Assembly (NCBI RefSeq): GCF_027943945.1
Contig: NZ_AP027141.1
Location: 2,728,001-2,792,000, forward strand
DNA from: Microbacterium terricola
GTDB lineage: Bacteria > Actinomycetota > Actinomycetes > Actinomycetales > Microbacteriaceae
Length of the DNA: 64,000 nt
Direction: 5' to 3'
Shown here: positions 17,522 to 25,863 of the stretch, piece by piece
How the letters are laid out: every line of letters begins with the position of its first letter
How positions within the stretch are numbered: the stretch's first letter is position 1
The notes under the pieces: model-generated
What the model saw: the letters and a program-made list of their open reading frames with translations, nothing else
The model's database searches: none
What the model was told of the DNA's origin: nothing
Position numbers and translations under genes: made by a program

Positions 17522-18094
17522 AGCCTGCGGGAGCAGGCTGATCAGGAGGCCGAGGACGGCGAGCCCCAGCTGCACCAGGAGGATCCGCTCGAGGGGCAGG
17601 GCCCGCTCGCCGAAGACGACAAGTTCACGAGCGATCAGGAAGACTCCGGCCTGGAACAGCACAGACCCGAACTGCCACCATCGGACGTTCGCCCGACGAC
17701 TCGCGAACGACACCTGCATGGCGATCTGGGCGAGCACGATCGCGACCAGCGGCGTGAACACCGACCAGAACACGATGTCGGCAGCCGTCGTATAGGTGGC
17801 GTCGGCCCGCGATCCGTCGACGGCCTTCACGAGATCCTCGATCTCGGGCAGCTGGGCCTGCCGGATGACGAACAGGTAGATGATCGCGACGCCACCGGCG
17901 ATGAGACTCATCAGCCACGCGATCTGGCTGAGGCGCACGAAGAACGGCGGCGGCAGCTTCACGAGCACCGGTGCCGCCTCCTTGCCGGTCAGCGGCGGGC
18001 GATCCGGCGCCCTGACCTCGGCGGTCTGCGCGTCGTCCACCTGAGCGGCCCCCGCCTCCAGCCGGAGCGGCTCCTTCGTGTCAGAAGTTGTCAT
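17447..18094 (-). CDS. Four-helix membrane protein of the ini-like locus
   Basis: 215 residues. A charged, Pro-containing cytoplasmic N-terminus (about 55 residues) precedes four predicted helices: IAWLMSLIAGGVAIIYLFV, DIVFWSVFTPLVAIVLAQI, LFQAGVFLIARELVVFG and LLVQLGLAVLGLLISLL. I chose the ATG at 18094, which has GAGAG eight bases upstream and lies within the end of the iniB-like gene; an ATG at 18109 lacks a ribosome site. The overlap with iniB suggests coupled expression. Family not recognised. Convergent overlap with the IniC-like gene may give antisense effects. Confidence 0.72.
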   Translation of the reverse strand: MTTSDTKEPLRLEAGAAQVDDAQTAEVRAPDRPPLTGKEAAPVLVKLPPPFFVRLSQIAWLMSLIAGGVAIIYLFVIRQAQLPEIEDLVKAVDGSRADATYTTAADIVFWSVFTPLVAIVLAQIAMQVSFASRRANVRWWQFGSVLFQAGVFLIARELVVFGERALPLERILLVQLGLAVLGLLISLLPQALRWTARQHDVRRGGPVTPASDGQL

Positions 18095-18962
18095 CGTCGG
18101 CGCTCTCATCGATGATCACGGGCTCGACGTCCGAGAACGCGCCACCCGAATCCTCGGCCAGGTCGGTCTCCACATACTGCGTCGCCGCATCCTCGTACTG
18201 GACGTCGGCGTCGGCCGTCTCGGGCTCGACGGTCTCGGTTTCGGTCTCCACGGTCGCTGGATCCGCCGCAGCGGTATCCGTCCCCGTGTCCGTGACGATC
18301 GTCGTGTCGGCGGTCTCCGTGACGGTCTCGGTGTCGTTGAAGGAGTCGTCAGCGTCGACCTGACCGGTCTGCTCGTCGAACGAGTCGTCGACGACGACCA
18401 CGGTGGAGTCGTCGGTCGTGGTCGAGGCGTCGGTCTCCTCGTTCATGGAATCCTCGACGACCTGCACGTCCGTCTCGTTGCCCATGTTGACGTCGTCGCC
18501 GGCTTCGATCGTGGTCGACTCATCCCAGGTCTTGTCGACCGTGGCGTCGTTGCCCGCGGCGACGGCCTCGTCGCCGGACGCGACGATCGCGTCGTTGTCG
18601 AACGTCTGCGTCACGTCACCGTCTGCCCAGATGTTCTGGTTGACCGACTGGTCGACGACGGTGTCCCGGTCGTCCACCCACTGGAAGTGCGAGGTGACCT
18701 GGTTGATCTCACGAACGATCGCGGACTGGTGCTCGCGCTCGAAGTAGACCGGCTGCGGAACGCCGACCTGGACGACATGCGTGCGCTCGATGATGATCGG
18801 CGCGACAGCGGCGACATCCGATGGACCGGCATGCTGGAGACCGCGGGCCGCGAGCGCCCCCTCCGGGTCTGCGTCGAACTCGGCCTGGGCGTCCGGGTCC
18901 CGGAGCAGGCTGAGGATGAATTCGATCAAGGCGTCTGCGACTGTCGCGAGCGTGAGGCTCAT
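18081..18962 (-). CDS. iniB: IniB N-terminal-domain protein
   Basis: 293 residues. Residues 1-45 (ALIEFILSLLRDPDAQAEFD and PEGALAARGL) are the IniB N-terminal domain. The middle shares the repeat-protein core: DRDTVVDQSVNQN, DAIVASGDEAVAAGND and DDVNMGNETDV. The C-terminus is Thr/Glu/Asp-rich low complexity. There is no signal peptide. The ATG has AAGAGGAG six bases upstream. In mycobacteria IniB is encoded together with IniA and IniC and is thought to be an envelope-associated structural protein. Here iniB is on the opposite strand from the dynamin genes, directly downstream of the IniR-like regulator gene. Confidence 0.85.
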   Translation of the reverse strand: MSLTLATVADALIEFILSLLRDPDAQAEFDADPEGALAARGLQHAGPSDVAAVAPIIIERTHVVQVGVPQPVYFEREHQSAIVREINQVTSHFQWVDDRDTVVDQSVNQNIWADGDVTQTFDNDAIVASGDEAVAAGNDATVDKTWDESTTIEAGDDVNMGNETDVQVVEDSMNEETDASTTTDDSTVVVVDDSFDEQTGQVDADDSFNDTETVTETADTTIVTDTGTDTAAADPATVETETETVEPETADADVQYEDAATQYVETDLAEDSGGAFSDVEPVIIDESADDDNF

Positions 18963-19022
18963 GCTCGGCTCCTCTTCATTGTGGTCTTTCGACCGTACGT
19001 GGCTGGGTGGTCTGAGCGCGTC

Positions 19023-19068
19023 GGGGTATACCCCCCACGCGGGGCGAATCGAGTAGGGGGATATCCCC
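19023..19068. promoter_or_regulatory. Two perfect GGGG-N4-CCCC palindromes upstream of iniB
   Basis: GGGGTATACCCC (19023-19034) and GGGGATATCCCC (19057-19068) are each perfect 12-bp palindromes, with centres 34 bp apart, in the 118-base gap between the regulator gene and iniB. A similar GGGG-ACAG-CCCC lies before the first repeat gene. They are candidate binding sites for the IniR-like regulator. Confidence 0.45.
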
Positions 19069-19080
19069 GGGGTGGGTCGG

Positions 19081-21633
19081 TCATGCGCTGGCCCTCGCCC
19101 CGCCGTGGCCCGCATCGTCGCCGTCGGCATCGTCGAGGGCGACGCGCAGCTTCGCGATGAGATCCGACCGGTTCGTCGCGCCCAGGCGACGGCGGATGCG
19201 GGCGATGTGGTGCTCCGCCGTGCGCGGGGAGATGAAGATGGTGGCACCGATCTCGGCGTAGGTCTTGCCCTGCACGACGAGGGCAGCGACCTCGAGCTCG
19301 CGCGGGCTGAGGTCGGAGGGGGTGCGCGGGCGTTGCGCGGAGACCGCGTCGCTCTCGACGGCAGGGGGACGGAGATCCTCGTGCGGATGCAGGCGACGGG
19401 CCGCGGCGAGAAGCCGCGCCGTGAGCCGGCGATCGTCGGTGTGACCCGCTCCGTGCCCGGCGAGCCGCGCACCGTCCCACGCGAGTCCCACGGTGCCGAG
19501 CGCGGTCGCCGCGGCTTCCACTGCCTCGACGTCGACGGTGCCCGACAGCACGTTCGTCCAGACCCGGCCCGCCTGCGCCATGATCGAGGCCAGTCTGCTG
19601 TGGGGTGCGGCGTCGATGAGCGCGTGCGCGTGCGACGTCATGTCCTGCGGTCGCCCGCGGAGGATGGCTTGCTGGATCCCGGCCCAATGGGCGTGCGCTG
19701 CCCAGAGCGGAGGCGAGCCCAGCTGCTCGAGCCGCGCGAGAGCCTGTGCGAAGTGCGCCTCGACGCGCTCCGGCTCGCCGACCCTGGCCGCCGTCACAAC
19801 GAACTCTCCGAGCGGCAGGATGCTGAACAGGTCGAACGATGCGCGCATGAGACTCTCCCGCGCGGCCCGCCATGCCACCGTGAGCGCGACCGCGTCGTGG
19901 TAGCGGCGGGCGATCGACACCGACAGCGCGTCGAACAGCAGCCGCTCGCGCGGGCTGAGCGCATGCGCCGTCGGCGCGATCGCCTCCAGCGCCTCCTCGA
20001 CCTCGTGCGCGCGTTCGAGCTGCAGGGCGACCCACGCACGCCAGAGGACGAGCCGGTCCTGCGCCCACGCACCGCCGTGGCGGTCGTCGAGAGCGCGATC
20101 CAGCACGGCGAGTGCGACGTCCGGTTCGCCGACGTGGAGCGCCGCGAGGGCGGCGACGACCGCTGGCAGCTCCGGGATCGGAGCGGACGTGCGGGCGGCC
20201 GAGTACATCTCGGCCGCCCGGATGAGCTCGCCGAGCGAGGCGTCCGCCGACGTCGTCAGCGTGGCGCGCAGACCGCTCTCGAGCAGATCCATCGCGACGG
20301 CGAGCGTCGACGGCATCGTCGGACCCCGCGCGTGCGCCGACGTCGTGTCGAGGAGCCCCGCGTCGGCCACGGCGAACGCCGCCACGGTCGCACGGGCCCG
20401 CGACGTCGGGGTCGACGGCGCGAATGCGCGGTACACCGCGTCGCTCATGGTGGTCAGCCCGCGCGCCGCCCAGACCGCCGCGGCGGTGTCGGCCGCGGCG
20501 TCATGGTCCGGATGTTCGGCAGGGATGCGGGCGCCGTCGAGGAGGCGGCTGGCGGCCTCGACGCCGCCGAGCTGCCATTCGGCCCGCGCCTCGCGGATCG
20601 CGGCGGTCGCGGGATCGGCGCCCGCCTCGCGAGCGCGCCGGTAGAGCTCGCGCGCACGGCGCGGGTCGGTCGCGCCTACGGCGTCGCCGTGCTGCAGCAG
20701 CAGCTCGGCGAGGTGGGCGTCGTGGACCCCGTCGACGAGGCTGTCCAGGCCGGTGCCCGCAGCATCCGGCCCCCTTCCGGCGCCGACCGTGTCCTCGTAC
20801 AGGCGGATGACGCGCTCGATCGATGAGGTCGCTCGAACGGCCGACCGGACGACCGGGGCCGGGCGGCCTCCCGGCAGCAGCAGGCCCTCGGCGTACGCGG
20901 ACAGGATCAGATCGTCGCGGTCCGCGCGCATGCCGTCGTCGCCACCCAGGCACAGGTGCTCGACGAGGTGCCGCACGGGAGGCGCGACGGTGCGCAGGCG
21001 ATGGGCGATGACATCGCGGAGGACGTCGTGCAGGGCGTCGTGATCGGCATCGCCGGCGCAGTCGGTGGTGTCGTGGACCGCCAGCGACTCGGACACGAGC
21101 CAGGCGGTGCCGCCGGTCGCCTCGAGGACGGCGTCGAGGCAGGCATCCGACATGATGTCGCCGGTCTGCTCGAGGTAGGCGTGGACGTCGGCGCGGCCGA
21201 TGCTGCCGAGCACGACAGCCGGCTGGGAGCGCTCGAGCCTTTCGGCGAGCGCACGGAAGCCGTCGCTCTGCGGCCACGGGCGGGCAGCGAGCACGAGCGC
21301 GGCATCCGGGTCCGCACTGCGCTCCATGAGCGCGGAGAGCTGACCGACGTCGAGCAGGTGGGCGTCATCGATGACGAGCACATGCCCGGCGGGCACTGCT
21401 GCGATCTCGGTCCGGGAGCGGGTCGTGCTGATCGTCGATCCTGCGGCGGCCAGTTCGCCGCGCAGGTGCCGCAGGACGCCCGATTTTCCCGAGCCGGACG
21501 GGCCGGTGAGCAGGAGGCGGCGTGACGCGCGGGCGGAGATCACCGCGTCGACGTGGGCACGGGCGTGGCCGGTCCAGAGAAGGGGGCCCTCCGCCAGGCG
21601 GAGCGGGGCGGAGATCGGCGTCGTCGGCTTCAT
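19081..21633 (-). CDS. IniR-like LuxR-family ATPase regulator
   Basis: 850 residues. The N-terminal P-loop ATPase has Walker A GPSGSGKS (44-51) and Walker B VLVIDDAH (about 85-92). A long helical sensor region leads to a C-terminal LuxR helix-turn-helix (LSPRELEVAALVVQGKTYAE). In mycobacteria a MalT-like signal-transduction ATPase, IniR, sits next to iniBAC and controls it. The same architecture and position suggest the same job here. The ATG has AAAGGA five bases upstream. It follows the Hsp70-like gene by 48 bases and precedes iniB. The inducing ligand is unknown. Confidence 0.82.
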   Translation of the reverse strand: MKPTTPISAPLRLAEGPLLWTGHARAHVDAVISARASRRLLLTGPSGSGKSGVLRHLRGELAAAGSTISTTRSRTEIAAVPAGHVLVIDDAHLLDVGQLSALMERSADPDAALVLAARPWPQSDGFRALAERLERSQPAVVLGSIGRADVHAYLEQTGDIMSDACLDAVLEATGGTAWLVSESLAVHDTTDCAGDADHDALHDVLRDVIAHRLRTVAPPVRHLVEHLCLGGDDGMRADRDDLILSAYAEGLLLPGGRPAPVVRSAVRATSSIERVIRLYEDTVGAGRGPDAAGTGLDSLVDGVHDAHLAELLLQHGDAVGATDPRRARELYRRAREAGADPATAAIREARAEWQLGGVEAASRLLDGARIPAEHPDHDAAADTAAAVWAARGLTTMSDAVYRAFAPSTPTSRARATVAAFAVADAGLLDTTSAHARGPTMPSTLAVAMDLLESGLRATLTTSADASLGELIRAAEMYSAARTSAPIPELPAVVAALAALHVGEPDVALAVLDRALDDRHGGAWAQDRLVLWRAWVALQLERAHEVEEALEAIAPTAHALSPRERLLFDALSVSIARRYHDAVALTVAWRAARESLMRASFDLFSILPLGEFVVTAARVGEPERVEAHFAQALARLEQLGSPPLWAAHAHWAGIQQAILRGRPQDMTSHAHALIDAAPHSRLASIMAQAGRVWTNVLSGTVDVEAVEAAATALGTVGLAWDGARLAGHGAGHTDDRRLTARLLAAARRLHPHEDLRPPAVESDAVSAQRPRTPSDLSPRELEVAALVVQGKTYAEIGATIFISPRTAEHHIARIRRRLGATNRSDLIAKLRVALDDADGDDAGHGGARASA

Positions 21634-21681
21634 CGGGTTCCTTTCATCGGGGCACGGCAGCGGAGCGGGTCGGCAGCCGGG

Positions 21682-23127
21682 CTACGGAAAGAGATCGGTC
21701 ACGACACCCGGCGGCGCGGGCGTCAAGAGCGGATGGACCGTCGTCGCCGAGGGCGACGGGGTGGTCGACGAGCCGGGGGTCGGGGTGCTCACGGATGAGC
21801 TGCCCGGCTCGATGCGCGCCCCGCGCGAGGCTTCCGGGGGCGCGAGCAGAGCGACGGCGATTCCGACGATCAGGACGAGCGCCCCGATGGCGACAGCGGC
21901 GATGGTAGCCGCCCTGCCGAGCCACGGGCGTCGCGCCGCGGGCCGCGCGAAGACCGGTGCCGCGTTCCCGTCGGCGTGCGGAGCGTCGTCGCTGGGCGCG
22001 TCGAGCAGCACCAGCCCGCGCCCCTCCCCCGGAACGCGCGGGCGCTCAGCGCCGGCGATCGCCCGTGCGGCCCCGAGTGAGATGACCGCCTTCGGGTCGG
22101 CATCGACGGCGACCGGCCGGTCGAATCGCTCGGACAGCTGCTGCGCGACCCGAGGGATGCGCGAGGAGCCGCCGGTCAGCAGGATCGCCGTGAGGTCCTC
22201 GGGCGCCAGGCTCGCGGACTCCAGAAGGCTCGCGACGATGTCGACCGTCCGTCCGATGCCGTCCTCGATCATCCCCTCGAGTTCCGCGCGGGTGAGCCGG
22301 ATCACGGCGTCTCCGTCGCCGAGGAAGACGGGGATCACGGCCTCCGAGTCGAACGAGAGGGCTTCCTTGGCGTCGACAGCTTCGCGGCGGAGCGCGGCGA
22401 GTCCGACGCGGGCGTCGTCGTCGGCGGCGAGCTCTGCGATCGACAGGCCGGCCGCCTGCACCGCGTGACGAAGCACGGCATCGTCGAAGTCCGCCCCGCC
22501 GAACGCGTCGAGGCCGACGGGGTCTCCGACGATCTGGATGCTGTGATCGTCCTCGATGCGGACGACCGCGGCGTCGAATGTGCCGCCGCCCAAGTCGTAG
22601 ACCGCGAGGACGGATCCGTCCTCGAGCGAGCGCTCGACGGCGTAGTGCCGCGCCGCGGCCTCCGGCTCGCTGATGAGCTGCACGTCACGCCATCCCGCGC
22701 GCTCGAGCGCGCTCTGCACCAGGTCCGAGCGGTGATCGCCCCACGTGGCGGGGATCGACACGCTGAGCGCGGTCGGGCGCTCGCCCTCGCGTTCGGCGAC
22801 GCCATCGGCGACCCATGAGACGAAGAGCGCGAACAGCTGTTCGGGGGTGAACCGGCGGTCGCCGGCGCGGATGGGCGTCGCATCGCCGATGCGCCGCTTG
22901 AATTCGCGGATGAGTCGCTCGGGCTGGGCGATGCCGCGCCGCTCGGCCGCGTCGCCGAAGAGCAGTTCGCCGTCTCCGACGAAGATCGCGCTGGGCACGC
23001 TGTCGGTGTGCCGGCCGAGCAGGAAAGGCGTCGCAGTGATGACACCGTCCGCACCGACGCGGGCGATCGCGGCGGCCGTCCGGCTGGCGCCGACATCGAC
23101 CGCGAGGAACAACGATGACGAGGTCAC
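21682..23127 (-). CDS. Membrane-anchored Hsp70-like ATPase without substrate-binding domain
   Basis: 481 residues starting at GTG, overlapping the sortase stop as GTGA. Residues 1-375 form an actin/Hsp70 nucleotide-binding domain: VDVGASRTAA (phosphate 1), YDLGGGTFDAAV (phosphate 2) and ILLTGGSSRIPRV (adenosine). The DnaK substrate-binding domain is missing. In its place are a linker, one helix at about 406-429 (AATIAAVAIGALVLIVGIAV) and a 52-residue Ser/Thr/Pro-rich outer tail. An ATPase reporting between envelope and cytoplasm is plausible. Its place between sortase and regulator genes ties it to the ini-like system. Confidence 0.82.
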   Translation of the reverse strand: MTSSSLFLAVDVGASRTAAAIARVGADGVITATPFLLGRHTDSVPSAIFVGDGELLFGDAAERRGIAQPERLIREFKRRIGDATPIRAGDRRFTPEQLFALFVSWVADGVAEREGERPTALSVSIPATWGDHRSDLVQSALERAGWRDVQLISEPEAAARHYAVERSLEDGSVLAVYDLGGGTFDAAVVRIEDDHSIQIVGDPVGLDAFGGADFDDAVLRHAVQAAGLSIAELAADDDARVGLAALRREAVDAKEALSFDSEAVIPVFLGDGDAVIRLTRAELEGMIEDGIGRTVDIVASLLESASLAPEDLTAILLTGGSSRIPRVAQQLSERFDRPVAVDADPKAVISLGAARAIAGAERPRVPGEGRGLVLLDAPSDDAPHADGNAAPVFARPAARRPWLGRAATIAAVAIGALVLIVGIAVALLAPPEASRGARIEPGSSSVSTPTPGSSTTPSPSATTVHPLLTPAPPGVVTDLFP

Positions 23128-23798
23128 TGCGACTCACTCCCCTTCAGTGCGGCGAACACGATGAGGTTGTCGGTGTAGTGGCCGACGGATCGGTCGAACA
23201 TGCCGGCGCAGGTGATGAGACGCAGCTCAGGGCGCGGGACATTGCGGTACACGTCGGCGGTCGGGAAGTTCGCCTTGGCCGACTGCATCCGTCCCGTGAT
23301 CGTGAAGACCAGTGACTGGCCGGCGTCGGTGTCGACGACGACATCGTCACCGACCTCTAATTCGTCCAGGCGAGCGAACACGGCGGGTCCGGTCTGCGAG
23401 TCGACGTGCCCGGCGATGATCGCCGGTCCGATCTCACCGGGGGCCGGCCCGTCGGCGTACCAGCCGGCACTGTCGTAGTCGTCCGGCGCTCCGAGCGCGC
23501 CGGACCGCCCCACGCTCAGGCGCTCCAGCGAGGAGGAGACGCCCAGACTCGGGATCCGCACCGCGACCGGGTCGCCGACGTCCACGGAGACCTGTGAGCC
23601 GGAAGGATCCTGCAGCCCCCCGGCAGCGAACGCATTCGCCTGGGCGGTCGGCGTGACCGCGTGCACGGCCTCGGGCGCTGCGGCCTCGGGCGCCGGGCCA
23701 TCGGGTGCGGGCCTCATTGCGACGGCCACGACCAGCGCGCCGGCGAGGACCACGGCCGCCGCGGCGCCGATGACCCAGCGCACGTCGGGGAGGATCAT
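23124..23798 (-). CDS. Class F sortase
   Basis: 224 residues. One N-terminal helix (VIGAAAAVVLAGALVVAVAM) anchors the protein, followed by an Ala/Pro linker and a sortase barrel. The catalytic His is in IIAGHVDS and the catalytic Cys in LITCAGMFD, with DRSVGHYTDN after it, as in class F (sortase E/F-like) enzymes. It overlaps both neighbours: TGATG with the DUF4397 gene and GTGA with the Hsp70-like gene. The natural substrate is unclear because the DUF4397 partner has no LPXTG signal. Confidence 0.88.
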   Translation of the reverse strand: MILPDVRWVIGAAAAVVLAGALVVAVAMRPAPDGPAPEAAAPEAVHAVTPTAQANAFAAGGLQDPSGSQVSVDVGDPVAVRIPSLGVSSSLERLSVGRSGALGAPDDYDSAGWYADGPAPGEIGPAIIAGHVDSQTGPAVFARLDELEVGDDVVVDTDAGQSLVFTITGRMQSAKANFPTADVYRNVPRPELRLITCAGMFDRSVGHYTDNLIVFAALKGSESQ

Positions 23799-24598
23799 CA
23801 GACAGCCTTCGTCCAACCGTAGGTGCGTGTGACGACGGAGGTGCTCGACGCGGTTCCGCCGCCGCCGGTCTGCACGCCGCCGTCGGGCGCATCTCCCACG
23901 GCCGCGGAATCGACGATCGGGAGGATCGTGAGACCACCGTCTGCGGTGTCGAGGACGAACAGCGTCGAAACGCTGCCTGCGGCGACATCGACATCGGCCG
24001 AGGCGCTCTTGTCTCCGCCGGTCAGTTCGAGCGTCCACGACCCGGCCGGCACCTCGGCGTAGTCGGTCACCGAGCCCTGGGTGGCATCCTCGGCGATCGG
24101 AACGCCGGTCGACGTCTCGACATCCACCGAATCGGCGAGCGTGGATGCCTGGAAGAGGCGGATGCGTGCACTGCCGGAGGACGGCGCGGCCAAGTCGTCG
24201 TCGACCGCCTTGACCTCGAGGTCGGTGGACGGGCCGTAGGCGACGACCGTCATCGCACTGTCAGCGGGCACCTTGATGTCCGCCGAGATCACGGCAGACG
24301 TGCTCGCGGGCGACCCGGCCGGCACCATGCTGACGGTGTACGAGCCTGGCGTGAGCTCGGAGTACGCCGAGACGTCGCCGTAACTCACACCCTCCAGCTC
24401 GAGCACGGTCTTCCCGCTCGGCGAGGTGACCTCGACGTCGACCGACTTCGTGTCCGGGGAGAGATGACCGAGCCGCAGCCAGCCGGTCTCCGCCGTGGCG
24501 GCGGTCGCCGCGCCGGGAGCGAACGCAAGGCTGAGGGCCACGAGGGCGGCGGCGCTGACAGCGCCGATGGTGCGTCGCATGCTCGAACGGTTGGTCAT
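23798..24598 (-). CDS. DUF4397 domain secreted protein
   Basis: 266 residues with a signal peptide (VSAAALVALSLAFAPGAATA) and two DUF4397-like beta repeats, the first beginning WLRLGHLSPDTKSVDVEV. The C-terminus is Gly/Thr-rich (VQTGGGGTASSTSVV) and, unlike the first DUF4397 protein, has no membrane helix. The ATG has AAAGG seven bases upstream. It is the first gene of the - strand series leading through sortase, Hsp70-like ATPase, regulator and iniB. Probably exported; function unknown. Confidence 0.83.
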   Translation of the reverse strand: MTNRSSMRRTIGAVSAAALVALSLAFAPGAATAATAETGWLRLGHLSPDTKSVDVEVTSPSGKTVLELEGVSYGDVSAYSELTPGSYTVSMVPAGSPASTSAVISADIKVPADSAMTVVAYGPSTDLEVKAVDDDLAAPSSGSARIRLFQASTLADSVDVETSTGVPIAEDATQGSVTDYAEVPAGSWTLELTGGDKSASADVDVAAGSVSTLFVLDTADGGLTILPIVDSAAVGDAPDGGVQTGGGGTASSTSVVTRTYGWTKAV

Positions 24599-24763
24599 GG
24601 TCTTACCTTTCGGGATGGGTTCTTCCGGCGGAGCGAGGCTCTGACCTAGAGCGACGTTGCTCCTTACACGTGATTCGGAGGGCGGGCCGGACCGGATGCC
24701 GACGGCGCCAAGCTCTCATCGCTTTCTCATGCGGCCCACGGTCACACCTGCGCGCAAAAACGG

Positions 24764-24788
24764 AAAAGCCCCGCTCAGCGGGGCTTTT
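24764..24788 (-). terminator. Rho-independent terminator of ppk2
   Basis: AAAAGCCCCGC (24764-24774) pairs with GCGGGGCTTTT (24778-24788) around a TCA loop. On the - strand it is followed by TTTTCCGTTTTT, a good U-tract. It lies 23 bases after the ppk2 stop and could also act on the + strand. Confidence 0.85.
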
Positions 24789-24810
24789 CGACGATTGATC
24801 CGGTGACGGA

Positions 24811-25650
24811 CTACCCGGTCTCCTCACGCACGAGGTCGGCTGCGGCATCCGGGACGTATCGGAAGTTCTCGCGCGGTGGACGCTCGTAGTCGTCCGCGTC
24901 GGGGCGGTCCGGAATGGAGACCTTCTCGGGCTTCAGCCGCTTGTACGGGACACTGTCCAGCAGGTGGGTGAGCGCATTGAGGCGAGCCGCGCGCTTGTCG
25001 TCGCTCTCGATCGTCCACCACGGCGACTCCTCGAGGTCGGTCGCTGCGAACATGGCATCCTTCGCGCGGGAGTAGTCCTCCCAGCGGAGGATCGACTCCA
25101 GGTCCATGGGAGACAGCTTCCACCGGCGCATCGGGTCGTCCAGCCGCGAAGCGAATCGCGCGTGCTGTTCTTCGTCCGACACGGAGAACCAGTACTTGAT
25201 GAGGATGATGCCGTCGTCGCGCAGCAGACCCTCGACGATCGGCGCCTGAGCGAGGAACTGCTGGTACTCGTCTTCAGCGCAGTACCCCATCACGATCTCC
25301 ACGCCGGCGCGGTTGTACCAGGAGCGGTCCATCAGCACGATCTCCCCCGCGGTGGGCAGGCGTTCGATGTAGCGCTGGAAGTACCACTGACCCCGCTCCT
25401 TCTTCGACGGCTTGGGCAGGGCGACCACCCGCGCGTGCCGCGGATTCAGATACTGCATCACCCGCTTGATCGCTCCGCCCTTGCCTGCGGCGTCGCGCCC
25501 TTCGAAGAGCACCAGCACGCGGGCCTTGTTGGCGATGATCCACTGCTGCATCTCGACGAGCTCCGTCTGCAGTCGCTCGAGCTCGTCCTTGTAGATGCGC
25601 TTCGGCACGCGGTCGACCGACGACGTCTTCTTGTTCTTCTTCTTGGACAT
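24811..25650 (-). CDS. ppk2: Polyphosphate kinase 2
   Basis: 279 residues, a single-domain class I-type PPK2. Walker A is FEGRDAAGKGGA (residues 49-60). The lid and Walker B region contain MDRSWYNRAGVE (108-118), the family hallmark. The enzyme uses polyphosphate to phosphorylate nucleoside diphosphates. The N-terminus is Lys-rich (MSKKKNKK). There is no ribosome site before the ATG; instead an 11-codon frame (MTDHAAQTATA, 25685-25650) ends in a TGATG overlap, so coupling is likely. The gene is divergent from a lipid kinase and ends in a strong terminator. Confidence 0.92.
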   Translation of the reverse strand: MSKKKNKKTSSVDRVPKRIYKDELERLQTELVEMQQWIIANKARVLVLFEGRDAAGKGGAIKRVMQYLNPRHARVVALPKPSKKERGQWYFQRYIERLPTAGEIVLMDRSWYNRAGVEIVMGYCAEDEYQQFLAQAPIVEGLLRDDGIILIKYWFSVSDEEQHARFASRLDDPMRRWKLSPMDLESILRWEDYSRAKDAMFAATDLEESPWWTIESDDKRAARLNALTHLLDSVPYKRLKPEKVSIPDRPDADDYERPPRENFRYVPDAAADLVREETG

Positions 25651-25863
25651 CAGGCGGTCGCTGTCTGCGCGGCGTGGTCGGTCATCTTCACACTGTCGAT
25701 TCTGGGCGGGCTCGGGTCGCCCCGCTGATGACTCTATGGACCTATGCACACATGCTCGTCGGGGTTGACAATGGCCGATGACTCCCCTGTCAAGGGGTAG
25801 GGGGCAATCGCGCGAGGGCCTGCATGCTTGAGGTCGACCCACACCGAGATGGAGAGACCGTCC

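Noticed and set aside
25765-25770. TTGACA as -35 of the lipid-kinase gene
   Set aside because: No acceptable -10 lies 16-18 bases downstream.
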